DNA of 64,000 nt from contig JAWZYV010019969.1 of the NCBI GenBank assembly GCA_038373885.1, forward strand, positions 186,001 through 250,000. The letters are read 5' to 3'. The DNA comes from Cheiracanthium punctorium (lineage: Eukaryota; Arthropoda; Arachnida; Araneae; Cheiracanthiidae). Below the pieces are notes generated by a model that worked only from the letters and a program-made list of their open reading frames with translations, did not search any database and was not told where the DNA came from. Positions 12,080-21,667 of the stretch are shown here, piece by piece. Each line of letters begins with the position of its first letter. Positions within the stretch are counted from its first letter, which is position 1. The translations under genes were made by a program, and so were the position numbers.

Positions 12080-12467
12080 ATGGACATTCTTCAAGAACTT
12101 CGAAGCAAACAAAATCCCATTGATGGCGAAAAGGTATAGTACACTATCGCCAATTCTCTTTCACCTGTGACGATTTACCTGCCGTTCGACCGGTTTGACG
12201 TACCTGCCCTTGTTCTCAATAATAGTACCTGCGGGATGAATTGGCGATAATACTCCGATGATAAGCGAGCGCAGCTAGTAACCCAGCCGAACAACCTACG
12301 GCCTAACTTTGCTATCGTCACCAGCTTCTATGGTTGCTGTGAGGGGTCTTTCTTATATCGGAGTTGACGGCTAGGATCCCTTAGAAAGTGCCCCACAGAA
12401 GGCATTCCCCATATAAACCTAGGAACCTAGTGCAGTCAATCGGCCTTAATACATAAACAATAAAACA
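12080..12467 (+). mobile_element. Right part of the 3.16-kb insertion
   Basis: This more GC-balanced block lies between the THAP exon and the right target duplication. It contains CTATCGCCAATTCTC and GAATTGGCGATAATAC as a loose inverted pair and ends in an A-rich tail (AATACATAAACAATAAAAC). It may be the 3' body and tail of the SINE-headed retroposon, with the P relic inserted within it. That order is inferred, because no clean 8-bp P-element duplication was found. Confidence 0.4.
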
Positions 12468-12717
12468 ATAATAGTCAGGAATAGTGTAACTTTCAATCAG
12501 TGAAAAAAGCTCTAGAATCGGTTCAGTTTCTACAAAATGCCCATAGAGCATAATGTATTAGAATTATCTTGATTGTCATTGTAAAAGAATTCATTCTATA
12601 TGCATGAAAGGGTGCCTGTATGTTGATCCAAGGTATAAACTAGCTTCATTCCAAATTCCATCCAAATCCTTTCAGCCCTAACACACACACACACATTTAT
12701 ATTATTGGTAGAATTTG
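12468..12717 (+). mobile_element. Retroelement-derived repeat, 3' part and tail
   Basis: This continues the module broken at 9311 (TAGTGTAACTTTCAATCAGT and so on). It then gives the tail signature CATTCCAAATTCCATCCAAA, TCCTTTCAGCCC, an AC microsatellite and TTTATATTATTGGTAGAAT. The same ending, TTTATAATATTAGTAGGAT, occurs at 35866-36003 and 19660-19770. I attribute the tail to RTE-type LINEs or SINEs they mobilise, from recall. Confidence 0.6.
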
Positions 12718-12769
12718 GAAAATTATTAACTTTAAGAAACACATTTAGACTTTTCTTTCTTATACTTTT

Positions 12770-12960
12770 TAATCTGGCGTAAAACTAACGTAATTTCTAT
12801 GCCATTTCATGTTTTTCAAATGCATGCGATTCTGTAAATAGAACTTTGCTTTATTTCAAAAGCAAAAATCATTTTTTGCGGGCGAAACTAGCCAAGCATG
12901 ACCACCTAAAAACGTTTTTTAATTAATAGTTAAAAAAGTAATTAAAAGTTCAAAACCCTG
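12770..12960 (+). repeat. Dispersed repeat copy (family of 19450-19770)
   Basis: Shared text with 19450-19640 includes GCGTAAAACT, ATTTTTCAAATGC, GGGC(G/A)AAACT, CCAAGCATG or CGAAGCATG, and TTTTTAATTAATA followed by TTAAAAAAGTA. This copy lacks the TTTATAATATTAG ending found in the other. It is non-coding. Confidence 0.55.
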
Positions 12961-13162
12961 AGCCTCAGGTGTGCATTACCGAAGTCATGGGCTTAAATGC
13001 ACAAATTTTCAAAGCTATGAAGAACATTCATTTGTCTGAAGAACATTCATTTTTATTATTACTATTTAGCGGAGGCCAGGGGTCAAAATTCGACCATAAT
13101 TATTTTAATTTGAACGCGAATAAAGTTCTTCTGTCAAAGACCATGTTTGAAGATTCCATATG

Positions 13163-13240
13163 CAGTGGAACCTATTAAAGCCACCACCTTGGATAAGCGA
13201 CCATCTGTCCATAGTGAGCACTTTTTAACAATTTCACAAT
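13163..13240 (+). repeat. Terminal sequence of a pogo/Tigger-type MITE
   Basis: CAGTGGAACCTATTAAAG followed by GATAAGCGACCATC has the form of pogo/Tigger ends, which start CAG and carry repeated (A)TAAGCG/ACC steps. No partner end was located, so it is probably truncated. The open frame upstream (12969-13178) is not recognised. Confidence 0.45.
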
Positions 13241-13349
13241 ACTTTTCTGTAAAGACGGTGTTTTTGTAAAGGCTCTATCATATTTGCTAAATGCGGCTGC
13301 AGAGAGTGTGTGATAGGGGTCATCTCCCTCTATCGACCTTGGATTTTCG

Positions 13350-13526
13350 GAGCTGCCAACTATTCCGGAATATCATTAACCACATTTTTTGAACAAGTGC
13401 ATTTGACTTAAAATATAGCATAAATTCGAAACTTAGTGATGGGATTGCATCTTTTCTAAAAAAAAATACTTATAGAAATTTACTGTTTGCAAAAAGTGGT
13501 TAGTGATATTCTGAAATAGTTGGCAC
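13350..13526. mobile_element. MITE with GAGCTGCCAAC ends, type B interior
   Basis: The left end reads GAGCTGCCAACTATTCCGGA, then ATATCATTAACCAC. The right end reads GTGGTTAGTGATATTCTGAA, then ATAGTTGGCAC, giving imperfect inverted repeats of about 32 bp. TGTTTGCAAAAAGTGGTTAG near the right end defines this sub-family, also seen at 7104, 14699/17178 and 47821. No coding capacity. Confidence 0.7.
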
Positions 13527-13717
13527 ACGTTCTCGTACGATTTCACACATTCAATTTTCGTTTTGAATAATTTAGAGATTTAGACCAATTAACTAGTTGA
13601 AACTTCGCAGTCAATAACATTACGATATATAAACTTGGTACGCAGTCTTATTCCACTGACTAATGTTTCCTTTAAGATTATTATTATAATAACGAGGCAA
13701 TTAATTTGCAATACTAA

Positions 13718-14127
13718 CTTATGTGGTGGTATTTTTCGGTTAGTCGGGCGCAAATCCCGCCAACTGTTTTTTTCTGGGAAACGTTAAAAGACAACTTCTG
13801 AAACACTGTCGCTCTCCAAAACAAAGCCGTAAATTTTAATTCCTATACAAAATAGTATTCATACACAGAGTTCAATATATACAAAAATATCAATATACTA
13901 AAAAAAATTTGTAGGCTTATTCGTTTTACAATGTGGAATTGGGGAAAACCAGTGGAATTAAATTAAAATACGAAATTAAGTTAAACTTCCAAAATATGGA
14001 AAGAAATAAATAACTGTATACTGGAATTCGCTTTAGGTTTGTAAGCCTTTGCCGCAGATCACAATTATTTGGCAATTTTTTGATTACTCCTGGCTAACCG
14101 AAAAAAAAAACCCCAAACCACTCATAG
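13718..14127. mobile_element. 410-bp inverted-repeat element, TTTTTCGGTTAG ends
   Basis: The left end CTTATGTGGTGGTATTTTTC leads into GGTTAGTCGGG. The right end on the minus strand reads CTATGAGTGGTTTGGGG, then a T run and CGGTTAGCCAG. These pair with small indels over about 32 bp. The interior is AT-rich and non-coding. Superfamily unknown. Confidence 0.55.
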
Positions 14128-14384
14128 TGAAAAAATTCAAAAACTATACTGGATAGTTATTGATTTCACTGTCATCGTAGGAAATTATTTTACCGTGGCT
14201 ATGGTGATATGTTCTCTATTCATAAGCGTAAAGTTTTCAAAATTATTTGGGGGGGGCGGGCCCCATAACCACATATATTCCCGACAGTGGCGTAGCCAAG
14301 GGTTTGGGGTTAGGGGGGGGGTCATAACCACCCCCATGAGGATTTTTTTGCCATACAAAATGTATATCTTCACTCCCTTATCAT

Positions 14385-14593
14385 CCCATGCAAGAGCTTT
14401 GCAATGTATTAGGTGCGTTATTGATTCAAGGGAAATATGTTGACACGCAAAAACTAAAAATAAGAACACTTAAACTTTTATTTACATGGGGTTCTCAAAA
14501 GTAGTTTCATAATACATATATCTGGATACTAGAGGTCAAAGCCCGTTGGAGAGGCAATTGCAACGGGTGCTAGAAAAATACACTGGATATCAT
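14385..14593. mobile_element. 209-bp insertion with TATCAT duplication
   Basis: TATCAT occurs on the left side (14379-14384) and as the last six bases of this segment (14588-14593). Removing the segment restores the MITE text CTTATCAT-ACACCC. There is no clear terminal inverted repeat, but a hairpin block (14529-14573) inside is shared with 25912-25957. Confidence 0.55.
14529..14573 (+). repeat. Conserved hairpin module, copy 1
   Basis: Within CTAG...CTAG limits lies the stem CCCGTTG / CAACGGG with a GAGAGGCAATTG loop. The second copy at 25912-25957 keeps the loop core GGAGGCAAT and a seven-pair stem, while flanking positions differ. It could be a structured 3' end recognised by a retroelement, but this is conjecture. 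Confidence 0.5.
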
Positions 14594-14698
14594 ACACCCG
14601 AATACATATGTGTGAGTTGCAGAAGTCGTAATACCCCCCCCCCCACCCCGATGAAAAATTTCTGGCTACGCCAATGATTTAAGTACATATAACTTACT

Positions 14699-14721
14699 CA
14701 TAGCTGCCAACTACTACGGAA
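14699..14721. mobile_element. Type B MITE, left piece, split by the hAT element
   Basis: CATAGCTGCCAACTACTACG starts a MITE that continues at 17178 after the hAT-type insertion. The 12 bases before it (ATATAACTTACT, 14687-14698) match 11 of 12 with ATATGACTTACT after the right end (17344-17355). This suggests an older target duplication for the MITE itself. Confidence 0.75.
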
Positions 14722-14889
14722 TAGAGATGGCCAATGATTCGATGAGTCGAATCAGTGATTCGAATCTTGGTACTGAGTGGCTCAGTCTTTACACTCACTA
14801 TCTACTGATTCGAATCTCAAGCCCTCAACTGTGGGGAAATACATTCCAAGTTCGAAGGGAAGGAAAACTTATTTTCCCTTTGCCGTTCC

Positions 14890-15140
14890 CAGAGATTTTC
14901 CCTTACTCTTTCAACTCTTTTCGACTCTTTACGACTCTTTTCGACTCTGAGTCGATAGATGATTTGAAACAGCAAATGAGTGTGTGTGGCTGAGTTGGTC
15001 ACTGAGTTGGTGCAGCAACGAATCTTTACTGATTCAGTGTTTCGCTCTGTTTCGGTGATTGTATACGATCGTTGAGATTTGTTAGTTTTTCGAATCTTCT
15101 ATCGACTCAGAGTCGAAAGGAGTCGAAAAGAGTTGAAAGG
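14890..15140. repeat. Internal inverted repeat of GAGTCG steps
   Basis: ACTCTTTTCGACTCTTTACG with CTCTGAGTCGATAGAT (14905-14962) is mirrored by TCTATCGACTCAGAGTCG with AAAGGAGTCGAAAAGAGTTG (15097-15138). The spacer is about 135 bp. It lies inside the hAT-type element and resembles its subterminal repeats. Frames on both strands here are shadows of this symmetry. Confidence 0.7.
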
Positions 15141-16026
15141 ATGTTTCATTTAATTGAAGTTTTTTTTTCGAATCTTTGGTGTTTCATTTCTTGGTTGGTG
15201 GTCGGATTTAAAGTTTCATCTGTCTGTGGGTGTGGAGTGGGTCGAACATCGTTTGCTTTTGGCGGGGGGCATAGGCGTTACTTCCTAAGGGCAAAAGGGG
15301 TCAATCCCCCCCCCCGAAAAAAAAATTAAGAAAATTCAAGTATCAGAGCTATTTATAATAACGATATTTTCTACAATCGGAAACATTTTGTCACCCCATC
15401 CAAATATTACATGCCAATTTACGCCAATGCTCGTGGAAGAGCGGGGGGGGGGGGTGTCTCAAAGTTGTTTAAACCTTTTTCCCTCGGGGTACTCCCTCCT
15501 TCCAACTTGTCTGGCTGGTTTAATATTTGTTTAAAATTTTTCTGAAACATCCCTTTTCTACTTTTAACTTCAATATATATCCCCTTGCCCCCACCCTCAA
15601 AAAAAAAAAAAAAAAAAGGAACGTTAAGTTTACATGGTGGCGGGTTTTCATGTAAAGGGAAATAGAATGAATTAAAGTTCGGATTGTGCTTGTCACTTTT
15701 AATGAAGGATACAGGAGCGGTATTAAGCGCTCTCACAAAAGGACTTTGTAGTAAGCAAAATAACATTTCTCTTTATTGCTGCAGATTTCGTTTAAGATAT
15801 TTATTTTACCTTGTTTGTCGTTTAAGAGGAATTATTTTCTTTTCTTTCGTAATTCAGAGAAATGCAAAATAGGGTCTAAAGCAGTGGCGTAGTTACTGTT
15901 ATTGACAGTGGCGTAGCCAGGATTTTATTTCGGGCCGGGCTGGGTATCAAATTTAAAGTTAAAGTTCAATTGTAAGCTAAGTAAAGGGTCCCATTTTTTT
16001 TGGGGGGGGGCAGCAGCCCCTCAGTA
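15141..16026. other. Low-complexity MITE debris inside the hAT element
   Basis: Runs of G, C and A (15262-15324, 15443-15455, 15598-15618, 15999-16009) are mixed with fragments of MITE ends. These include GCATAGGCGTTACTT near 15270, and two TGGCGTAG starts at 15887 and 15906, the second continuing CCAGG. No complete element is resolvable. The 115-codon minus-strand frame (15419-15766) runs through homopolymers and is spurious. Confidence 0.45.
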
Positions 16027-16140
16027 GGAATGGGCCAAAAATCGATAAATATCGACATATCGGTTTTATTTCAACATCAAATATCCGATATTCCCATTTT
16101 CATTTCAGTGAAATCTCGAATTCGATAAAGGTCAAAAATA
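16027..16140 (+). repeat. Possible hAT-type MITE fragment
   Basis: TAGGAATGGGCCAAAAATCG followed by ATAAATATCG resembles hAT termini of the TAGGGATGGGC form, with a later ATCCGATATTCC. The right terminus was not found. Confidence 0.35.
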
Positions 16141-16152
16141 CAGGCCGGCCAG

Positions 16153-16313
16153 GGGCGTAGCCAGAAATATTTCATGGGGGGGTTATGACTACTGCAACTC
16201 ATATATATGTATACGTGTGTACGATAATGTAGTGAAGAATATACATTTTGTATGGCAAAAAATTCCTCATGGGGGGTTATGACCCCCCTAACCCCCCCCC
16301 CTTGGCTACGCCT
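16153..16313 (-). mobile_element. TGGCGTAGCCA-terminus MITE, full copy
   Basis: This intact-looking copy lies in minus orientation: GGGCGTAGCCAGAAATATTT at its left, and CCTAACCCCC then CTTGGCTACGCCTC at its right. The interior shows the family landmarks TATGTATACGTGTG, TAGTGAAGAATATACATTTT and GGCAAAAAATTCCTCATGGG. About 160 bp, non-coding. Confidence 0.8.
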
Positions 16314-16438
16314 CTGAGGCCGGCGATAAGAAAATCCTGAGATCAATACCAGCTTGTGATGCTTTTGCTACTGCTTTCTCTCCGTTGATGACGATGCCGG
16401 ATCGCGGAAAAAACAGCTCCATGGTTTATTAGTCTAAT

Positions 16439-16973
16439 TACCATAATTAATTAACGTATATCCCGGAAACTATCCACCGGAGCGCGTTTTCATTGATTCT
16501 CGACCCCCCATAGGCTCAACACCCCATCGATACTTAAAATTTCGAATGCTTTGACACCAAACTTAACCTTTTAATCGAACAGGCACAGGGGGTCATACGA
16601 AGCTCCCCTATATTTTCAATTTGGGCATTTTAAACACTAGCCTCCTTCGGCGGCATCTCCAAAGCCTGGAAACCATCCCAGAGCCAATTTCTACATGTTT
16701 GCAGTTCTTTTAAGCCTCAATCATGGTTAATTATCATATGGTTAATAATCATACGTTAATTAATTACCATAATTAATTAACGTATATCTGGGAAACTATC
16801 CATCGGAGCGCGTTTTTATTGATTCTCGACCCCCCCTTAGGAACCCCCATCGTTGCATAAAATTTCGAATGCTTTGACACCAAACTTAACCTTTTAATCT
16901 TACAGGCCCAGGGGGTCATACGAAGCTCCCCTTTATTTTCATTTCGGGCAGTTTAAACCCTAGTTTTACTCGA
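16439..16973 (+). repeat. Tandem duplication, period about 325 bp
   Basis: 16439-16640 and 16763-16973 share CATAATTAATTAACGTATAT, GGAGCGCGTTTT, ATTGATTCTCGACCCCCC, CGAATGCTTTGACACCAAAC and GGGGGTCATACGAAGCTCCC. The 120-bp segment between them is present once. It lies inside the hAT-type element. Confidence 0.8.
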
Positions 16974-17177
16974 GCAAGGAGAGAGAGATGCTAACTGCCC
17001 GAGAACTCAGCGGAGAAGAAACCGATGAATGGGTGAAGGGTATTTAAATAGTACGGCTTTCGGCGCAGAGAGAGGGAAAATTTCTTTAGTTGTTTTATTG
17101 ATTCAAGATTCGAATCATCGAAGTAGTGAGTGAGTCGAGATTCGAATCAGTAAAATGAGTCGAACCGCCCATCTCTA

Positions 17178-17343
17178 CTACGGAATATAATTAACCCCTT
17201 TTTCTACATGAGTTTTCGGCTCAAAATATAGCAAAATTTTTGTGCTGCGCCAGCAAGCGGGTTACTATTTTGAAAAAAATATTTAAGGAATATACTATTT
17301 ACAAAAAGTGGTTAATTATATTCCGTAGTAGTTGGCAGCTATG
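17178..17343. mobile_element. Type B MITE, right piece
   Basis: This continues the MITE broken at 14721. It contains GGAATATAATTAACCCCTTT, ACTATTTACAAAAAGTGGTT, then AATTATATTCCGTAGTAGTT and GGCAGCTATG at the end. Joined to 14699-14721, the inverted repeats pair over more than 30 bp. Confidence 0.8.
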
Positions 17344-17352
17344 ATATGACTT

Positions 17353-17425
17353 ACTATGTATAAGTGTAAATTATTGGAGGAGCTCGAGCTCTATGGGTTC
17401 ATAGAATTCTACACCTATGTAAGGT
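17353..17425 (+). repeat. MITE right-end fragment, CTACACCTATG type
   Basis: AAATTATTGGAGGAGCTCGA, then TTCTACACCTATG. A related stretch follows at 17780-17872, where AAATTATTGGGTGGGCTCAG and AATTTATTGGGGGGGCTCG precede CTCTACGCCTATG. Both lack the left end. Confidence 0.45.
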
Positions 17426-17779
17426 AAGTATCCATGTTAGCATCTTCCTACCATGTTATGAGTTAAAAATAGAAGCAAAGTAAAAAATCCAAAGGAGGAA
17501 AAAAAAACATTTTCGATGAGATGGTGCATTTTAGACACATCTTAACTTTTCTTCATTTTATACTTTACATTGCATAATCTGATTTTAATTAACCAGAGCC
17601 TGGCAAGGGTAGCTTATAGTAACATTGTGTGTTACGTGGCGTCACAATGAATACTAAATCATGATTGAAATCAAAAGAAGAAAATTTTTTAAAAGTAAAA
17701 GTTTTTTTTTTAAACGTTTGTAAATGGCGTGAATACTTTTTTTTTCATGTTAGTATAAATCAGTTTTCTGTATTTAGTG

Positions 17780-17872
17780 ATAAATTATTGGGTGGGCTCA
17801 GCCCCTATTCACAATTTATTGGGGGGGCTCGAGCCCCACGGGCCCATATAACTCTACGCCTATGTCTCTATT
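17780..17872 (+). repeat. MITE right-end fragment, CTACGCCTATG type
   Basis: It holds two tandem versions of the (A)AATTATTGGG(T)GGGCTC(G)AGCCCC module, then CGGGCCCATATAACTCTACG and CCTATG. The plus-strand frame 17665-17877 covers it and is spurious. The stretch 17426-17779 shows nothing recognisable. Confidence 0.45.
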
Positions 17873-18274
17873 CATAAGATATTCGATCAAGTCAGCATTA
17901 ATAAAAGTTCAATCATCATGTTTAGGTTAGTTCTATTATAAATGGCTTCAATGTGTTATCTGAGAGTATGTTTACGGAAATATTTCCATACACTTCATTA
18001 ATAATTATTTTCATTCCCTATTAATTGTTGAGGTATTTCTTCAATAACATTTTCCGAGAAAATTCGCTTTAGTATACTGAGTGGTGGGTGAATGTGAAGA
18101 AATTGTCGAATTGGCGTGTTTCTGTGGAGCGTCTGTTGGATTGCGACCTGCCCTGTTGGTATCGTTTTCCACAGCTGTTAAAACATGGAATTTACAACAC
18201 TTCGCGCATTTATCGAGCGTGTTAAAAAAGTCTCAAGCACAGGGATAAAGCACATTTTAGTCATTCGCATTCCA

Positions 18275-18590
18275 AAGCTGGGAATAATTTCACTTTTTAC
18301 AAATTTTGTTGTAATACTATAACCCTATAGTACTGTTTACACTTAGTGCTGTTATTTTAAAACTGACAAAACCGTGGAACCATCCTCCGACTTGTCTCGA
18401 AATACTGGGTGCCAAATTACTTCTCTTTTTTTCTTGGTGCATTAGCATATTGCACAAAACATTTAACATCCGCAGATTCACCTCCATACGAATTTTAACT
18501 GTGACGAATTTCTCGCCCATCCGTTCTCGCAATGTGTGCTGCTGCTGAAAAAAAAAAAGGTTTTCTTTAGCTTATTTATATATAAGTAGA
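18275..18590 (+). repeat. Direct repeat A flanking the 18.6-kb pseudogene
   Basis: It shares AAATTTTGTTGTAATACT, ACCCTATAGTACTG, GGAACCATC, GAAATACTG(G/C)GTGCCAAA and GCATTAGCATATT with 19166-19440 in the same order and orientation. In repeat B the first bases include the end of the pseudogene frame. Repeat A may therefore be the 3' end of a second, otherwise lost copy, or a long terminal repeat. Confidence 0.7.
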
Positions 18591-18605
18591 TGTATATGCC
18601 GGTGC

Positions 18606-19178
18606 GGAGAAACTATTCAGACTTTCAGAAATGGGTTGACCAAGAACGGCATACATCAGAACAATTTTTATACTGGGATGATTTTCTGAAATGGCTCCAA
18701 CTTCTTAGAAATTTGATTTCTTCCGATAGGCAAGGTCTCTGGGAATTCCATCGAGATACAGTATAGAAACGTCTACCACTGTTTGCTGTGTAAACCATCA
18801 GCGATGGACTTCTTTATGTTTGGAAGACGTGAGAAGGCTACTCAAGACAGTCCTGGAGGAGCATGAAATGTTCATGCAGGGGAAGTATTTGTAAAACGGT
18901 ATGACTATAAATTTTCAGCTGTTGTAGCGGACATGGCATTGAAACAAACCATTAATAAATCCCAAAAGAGCTCATCTAGCATCGTAGAGCGTACTGAACA
19001 AAAACAGCTTGTAGCAGAATGGGAAACAGCACATCATGATCGTCTGATGATATCAAATCTATTTCGAGAAATAATAGGCTCTGTTGTCATGGTCAAAAGT
19101 TTGAACATTCACCATGAGTTTTCTAAGAAGCAAATCCAGAGCTTAGATGCAAAGGCGTTTCACCAAAGTGAGAAATAA
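18606..19178 (+). pseudogene. Broken gene of a multi-copy invertebrate protein family
   Basis: Three frames joined in order give a protein-like series: WVDQERHTSEQFLYWDDFLK, then WLQLLRNLISSDRQGLWEFH (stop TAG at 18763); QRWTSLCLEDVRRLL, then KTVLEEHEMFMQGKY; and VKRYDYKFSAVVADMALKQT, then INKSQKSSSSIVER and EQKQLVAEWE. From memory, these resemble parts of long uncharacterised proteins that occur in many near-identical copies in invertebrate genomes; I know no function for them. At least one stop and two frameshifts make this copy non-functional. Direct repeats on both sides suggest a mobile element. The family recall is unverified. Confidence 0.55.
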
Positions 19179-19440
19179 TTTCCCGTGTTGCAAATTTTGT
19201 TGTAATACTGTAACCCTATAGTACTGCTGAAACTTAGTGTTGTTCTTTCAAAATTGACACTACAATGGAACCATCGCTCGACTTGGCGCGAAATACTGCG
19301 TGCCAAATTACTTCTCTAATTTTTTGCGGTGCATTAGCATATTAAACACAATTTTAACATTTGTACAACCACATCCGTTCGCGCAATGTGCTGCAAAAGG
19401 GACACAAAGGTTTTTCTGAGCGTATTTATATATGCATAGA
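19166..19440 (+). repeat. Direct repeat B flanking the 18.6-kb pseudogene
   Basis: This is the partner of 18275-18590, lying directly after the pseudogene end. The match runs from CCAAAG(T)GAGAAATAATTT to ATTTATATATGCATAGA with small indels. Confidence 0.7.
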
Positions 19441-19449
19441 CAGATAGAT

Positions 19450-19770
19450 AGATTTTGCGTAAAACTGGCATAATTTCCGTAGTACTTCATATTTTTCAAA
19501 TGCTCGCGATTCTTCATTGAACTAACAGCATTTCTGTTAGCACAAAACATGAATCATTTTGTACGGGCAAAACTCGCGAAGCATGTCCACGAAAATACGG
19601 TTTTTAATTAATAATTAAAAAAGTAAAAAAAAATCTAAAATTCTAATCAGCCTGTAGCCGTCTCCAGGGTCACATCTATCTCTATACTAAATGTCATCAT
19701 TATCGATTCAGCGGTTTGGGCGTGAAAGCGTAACAAACAAACAAACTCCCTTTTTCATTTATAATATTAG
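19450..19770 (+). mobile_element. Retroposon copy with TTTATAATATTAG tail
   Basis: It has the same body as 12770-12960, then TCTCTATACTAAATGTCATC, GGTTTGGGCGTGAAAGCG, TAACAAACAAACAAACTCCC and TTTATAATATTAGTTAGGAT. The ending corresponds to tails at 12640-12717 and 35866-36003. Non-coding; an RTE-type tail is assumed from recall. Confidence 0.6.
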
Positions 19771-21496
19771 TTAGGATTTATATAAAATTTCGAATTGTTT
19801 CTTTGAGAATGCTGATTAGTGCATTGAAAACCATAATTGACGTTTGACGTGGCTGACGAGAACATACGATACACCTAAGCGAAAAATTGGTGGCGTAAAA
19901 TATTCGCAAAGGAGAGCACTACCATGAATCAAAGTCAGCACAAACTGCATTGACGCAAGCAATTTACAATAATTCGTTGGAATAGATTGTAGAAACATTA
20001 AACTAATTAGAGTGCATTTGCAAGCTTTTCATTCCAATAAAAACGACTTCCTGCTCCTGTTTTGGGTCTTCACTCGCAGTGCCCTTCAAGGTTTCACACC
20101 AAGAGCTTTCAGAACACGTGCACCGTTTCAATGACAGTTATGGATAATTTATTCTTGCACGCGATTTAAGAATAAAACCATAACACTAAAAGGTTACAAT
20201 GAGTTTTCTGGTATATTTTTTTATTTTATTCAATAATATAAGAAGAAATATCAGGACAAAGATCAATATTTAAACTTCGATTGTTATCTGTGGTACAGAG
20301 TTACAGAAAATTAATTGTGAAGAAACGTTATTCAATTTTTATCTTACATTTGAGTAAATTTCAAATATCGTTAATAAAGGATTTTTTTTAATTTCATTTA
20401 AAACTTGTTTAGGTAGGTTTGTAATAACATCAAACGTTCAAACATTTGATCTCCCACACGTACACTGTGTTGCTTGCTGGCTACAGTTTAAAATGCATTT
20501 TTAAATAAATTTATTATTCAAAAATGCATCCATTATTTTACAACTACTATAAAAGATTTTACAATGGTTAATTGAAGGTAACCGTTCATAAATGGAATTG
20601 ACCACCGCACAACTCGCTATCATAAATGAGTAACTACCCACGTTGATATACTTTACTTCTGGGACCTGCATCAGTGAAAAAGGATTTCGCTATTCCCAAG
20701 ATGTTTATATAAAACTTTTATGACTTTCTTACTTTCGCCATGTTACATAGCCAACAGCACGAAGAAAATGTTGTGTTGCCTCTTATAACGCGAGTGAAAA
20801 ATGTTTCGAGGTGGCAAGATGAATAGCCATTGTACGTAGATTTATGCTAGAAAACAGAATATGTCACGAAAAATGACGGCAACTAAATTTTAAAAGATAT
20901 ACGCCCATAAAATAAAACCCGCAAATACGCAAAACTGCCAACATTTATACTTTCTTCGGAAGGTCTTTTACCACTATTTTTGTTCTCCGCATTTTCATTT
21001 AAACTTAATTGAACTTTTTAATTAAATATGAAATTGTTTTAGTTGTGGTTAAACATCATCCAAAAAAAGAACAAAAATTGACTTTTACGCAGACGGCTGT
21101 TAAAGGCTTATTTGTGTAGTTTTATGTTTCCTTTTTTTATAATTGCATGTATGAAATTTTGTTTTTGACAAAGAATTATCCACATTAAAGATTTAAAAAT
21201 CGAAAAGTGCACTTTATTGCCACTACGGTATTAGACTAATGTTTGGTGTGTAGCTTGGAGTGAGGGGTTTTGGGGTTTAATTTCTTTCCCACCTTTTAAA
21301 TACGACAGAAACGTATCAAAAACTTAATAAAAAACTTGCTGTTCTCGCTTGTAACTTCTGCAGTTCAAGACGGCGGGATATTTGTACCACAAGAAACATG
21401 CAGATTGAGGAATTTTTTTCATATGTGTGTTTTAAGAATTTTGGATATTTTTATTTCCCACGATGTACCCACTCTCACTGTTTAAAAGATGTAATG
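19771..21496. other. AT-rich stretch; one dispersed repeat, no gene
   Basis: Apart from the repeat at 20622-20758, I see no coding or structured sequence. The frame at 19816-19998 is unrecognised. Confidence 0.35.
20622..20758 (+). repeat. Dispersed repeat pair, copy 1
   Basis: Shared with 24879-25015: TAAGTAACTA or GAGTAACTA starts, CTTT(G/T)GGACTTG-like text, GAAAAGGATTT, GCTATTCCCAAGATGTTTAT and AACTTTTATGACTT or ATCTTTTATAACTT. Same orientation, about 4.2 kb apart. Confidence 0.65.
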
Positions 21497-21658
21497 CGTT
21501 GCTACCAACTATACCGATTTTTTCGGGATATTTTTTAATACAATCTTTAAACAGTTGGAATTTCCATTATAATTTTGGCCTTATTTTAATTATAAATTGC
21601 TAGATAAAAATTAGTGGTGGGAAAATTCCCGAAGAAATCAGGAAGGTTGACAGCTATG
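21497..21658. mobile_element. Type A MITE, diverged copy
   Basis: The left end reads GTTGCTACCAACTATACCG and the right end AGGTTGACAGCTATG. The interior carries TTAGTGGTGGGAAAATTCCC, the family signature. The flanks GTAATG (21491-21496) and GTAGCG (21659-21664) match at four of six positions, compatible with a decayed 6-bp duplication. Confidence 0.6.
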
Positions 21659-21667
21659 GTAGCGTAT

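Larger units (their letters stand above)
14288..14673 (+). mobile_element. TGGCGTAGCCA-terminus MITE, interrupted
   Basis: The termini are TGGCGTAGCCAAGG and CTGGCTACGCCA. The interior matches the other copies: G-run, GTCATAACC, CCCATGAGGA, TTGCCATACAAAATGTATAT, ATATGTGTGAGTTGCAG, C-run, GATGAAAAATTTCTGGC. A 209-bp insertion (14385-14593) splits it. Without the insert the element is about 170 bp, like the copies at 16153, 34651 and 43106. The overlapping frames through the G and C runs are shadows. Confidence 0.75.
14722..17177. mobile_element. 2.46-kb non-autonomous hAT-type element
   Basis: The ends are TAGAGATGGCC at left and GGGCGGTTCG...CCATCTCTA at right, so the termini TAGAGATGG are perfect inverted repeats. 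The flanks carry an exact 8-bp duplication, CTACGGAA (14714-14721 and 17178-17185), diagnostic of hAT-like transposition. Subterminal regions are rich in GATTCGAATC and GAGTCGAA steps, which may be transposase-binding repeats. No transposase frame remains; the interior is filled with other MITEs and a tandem repeat, so the copy is old or was a long carrier. The rejoined host MITE confirms the boundaries. Confidence 0.85.

Noticed and set aside
14185..14469. Overlapping frames on both strands with P-rich peptides
   Set aside because: They are produced by the G/C runs of a TGGCGTAGCCA MITE; the same happens at 16077-16346, 34514-34786 and 43003-43302.
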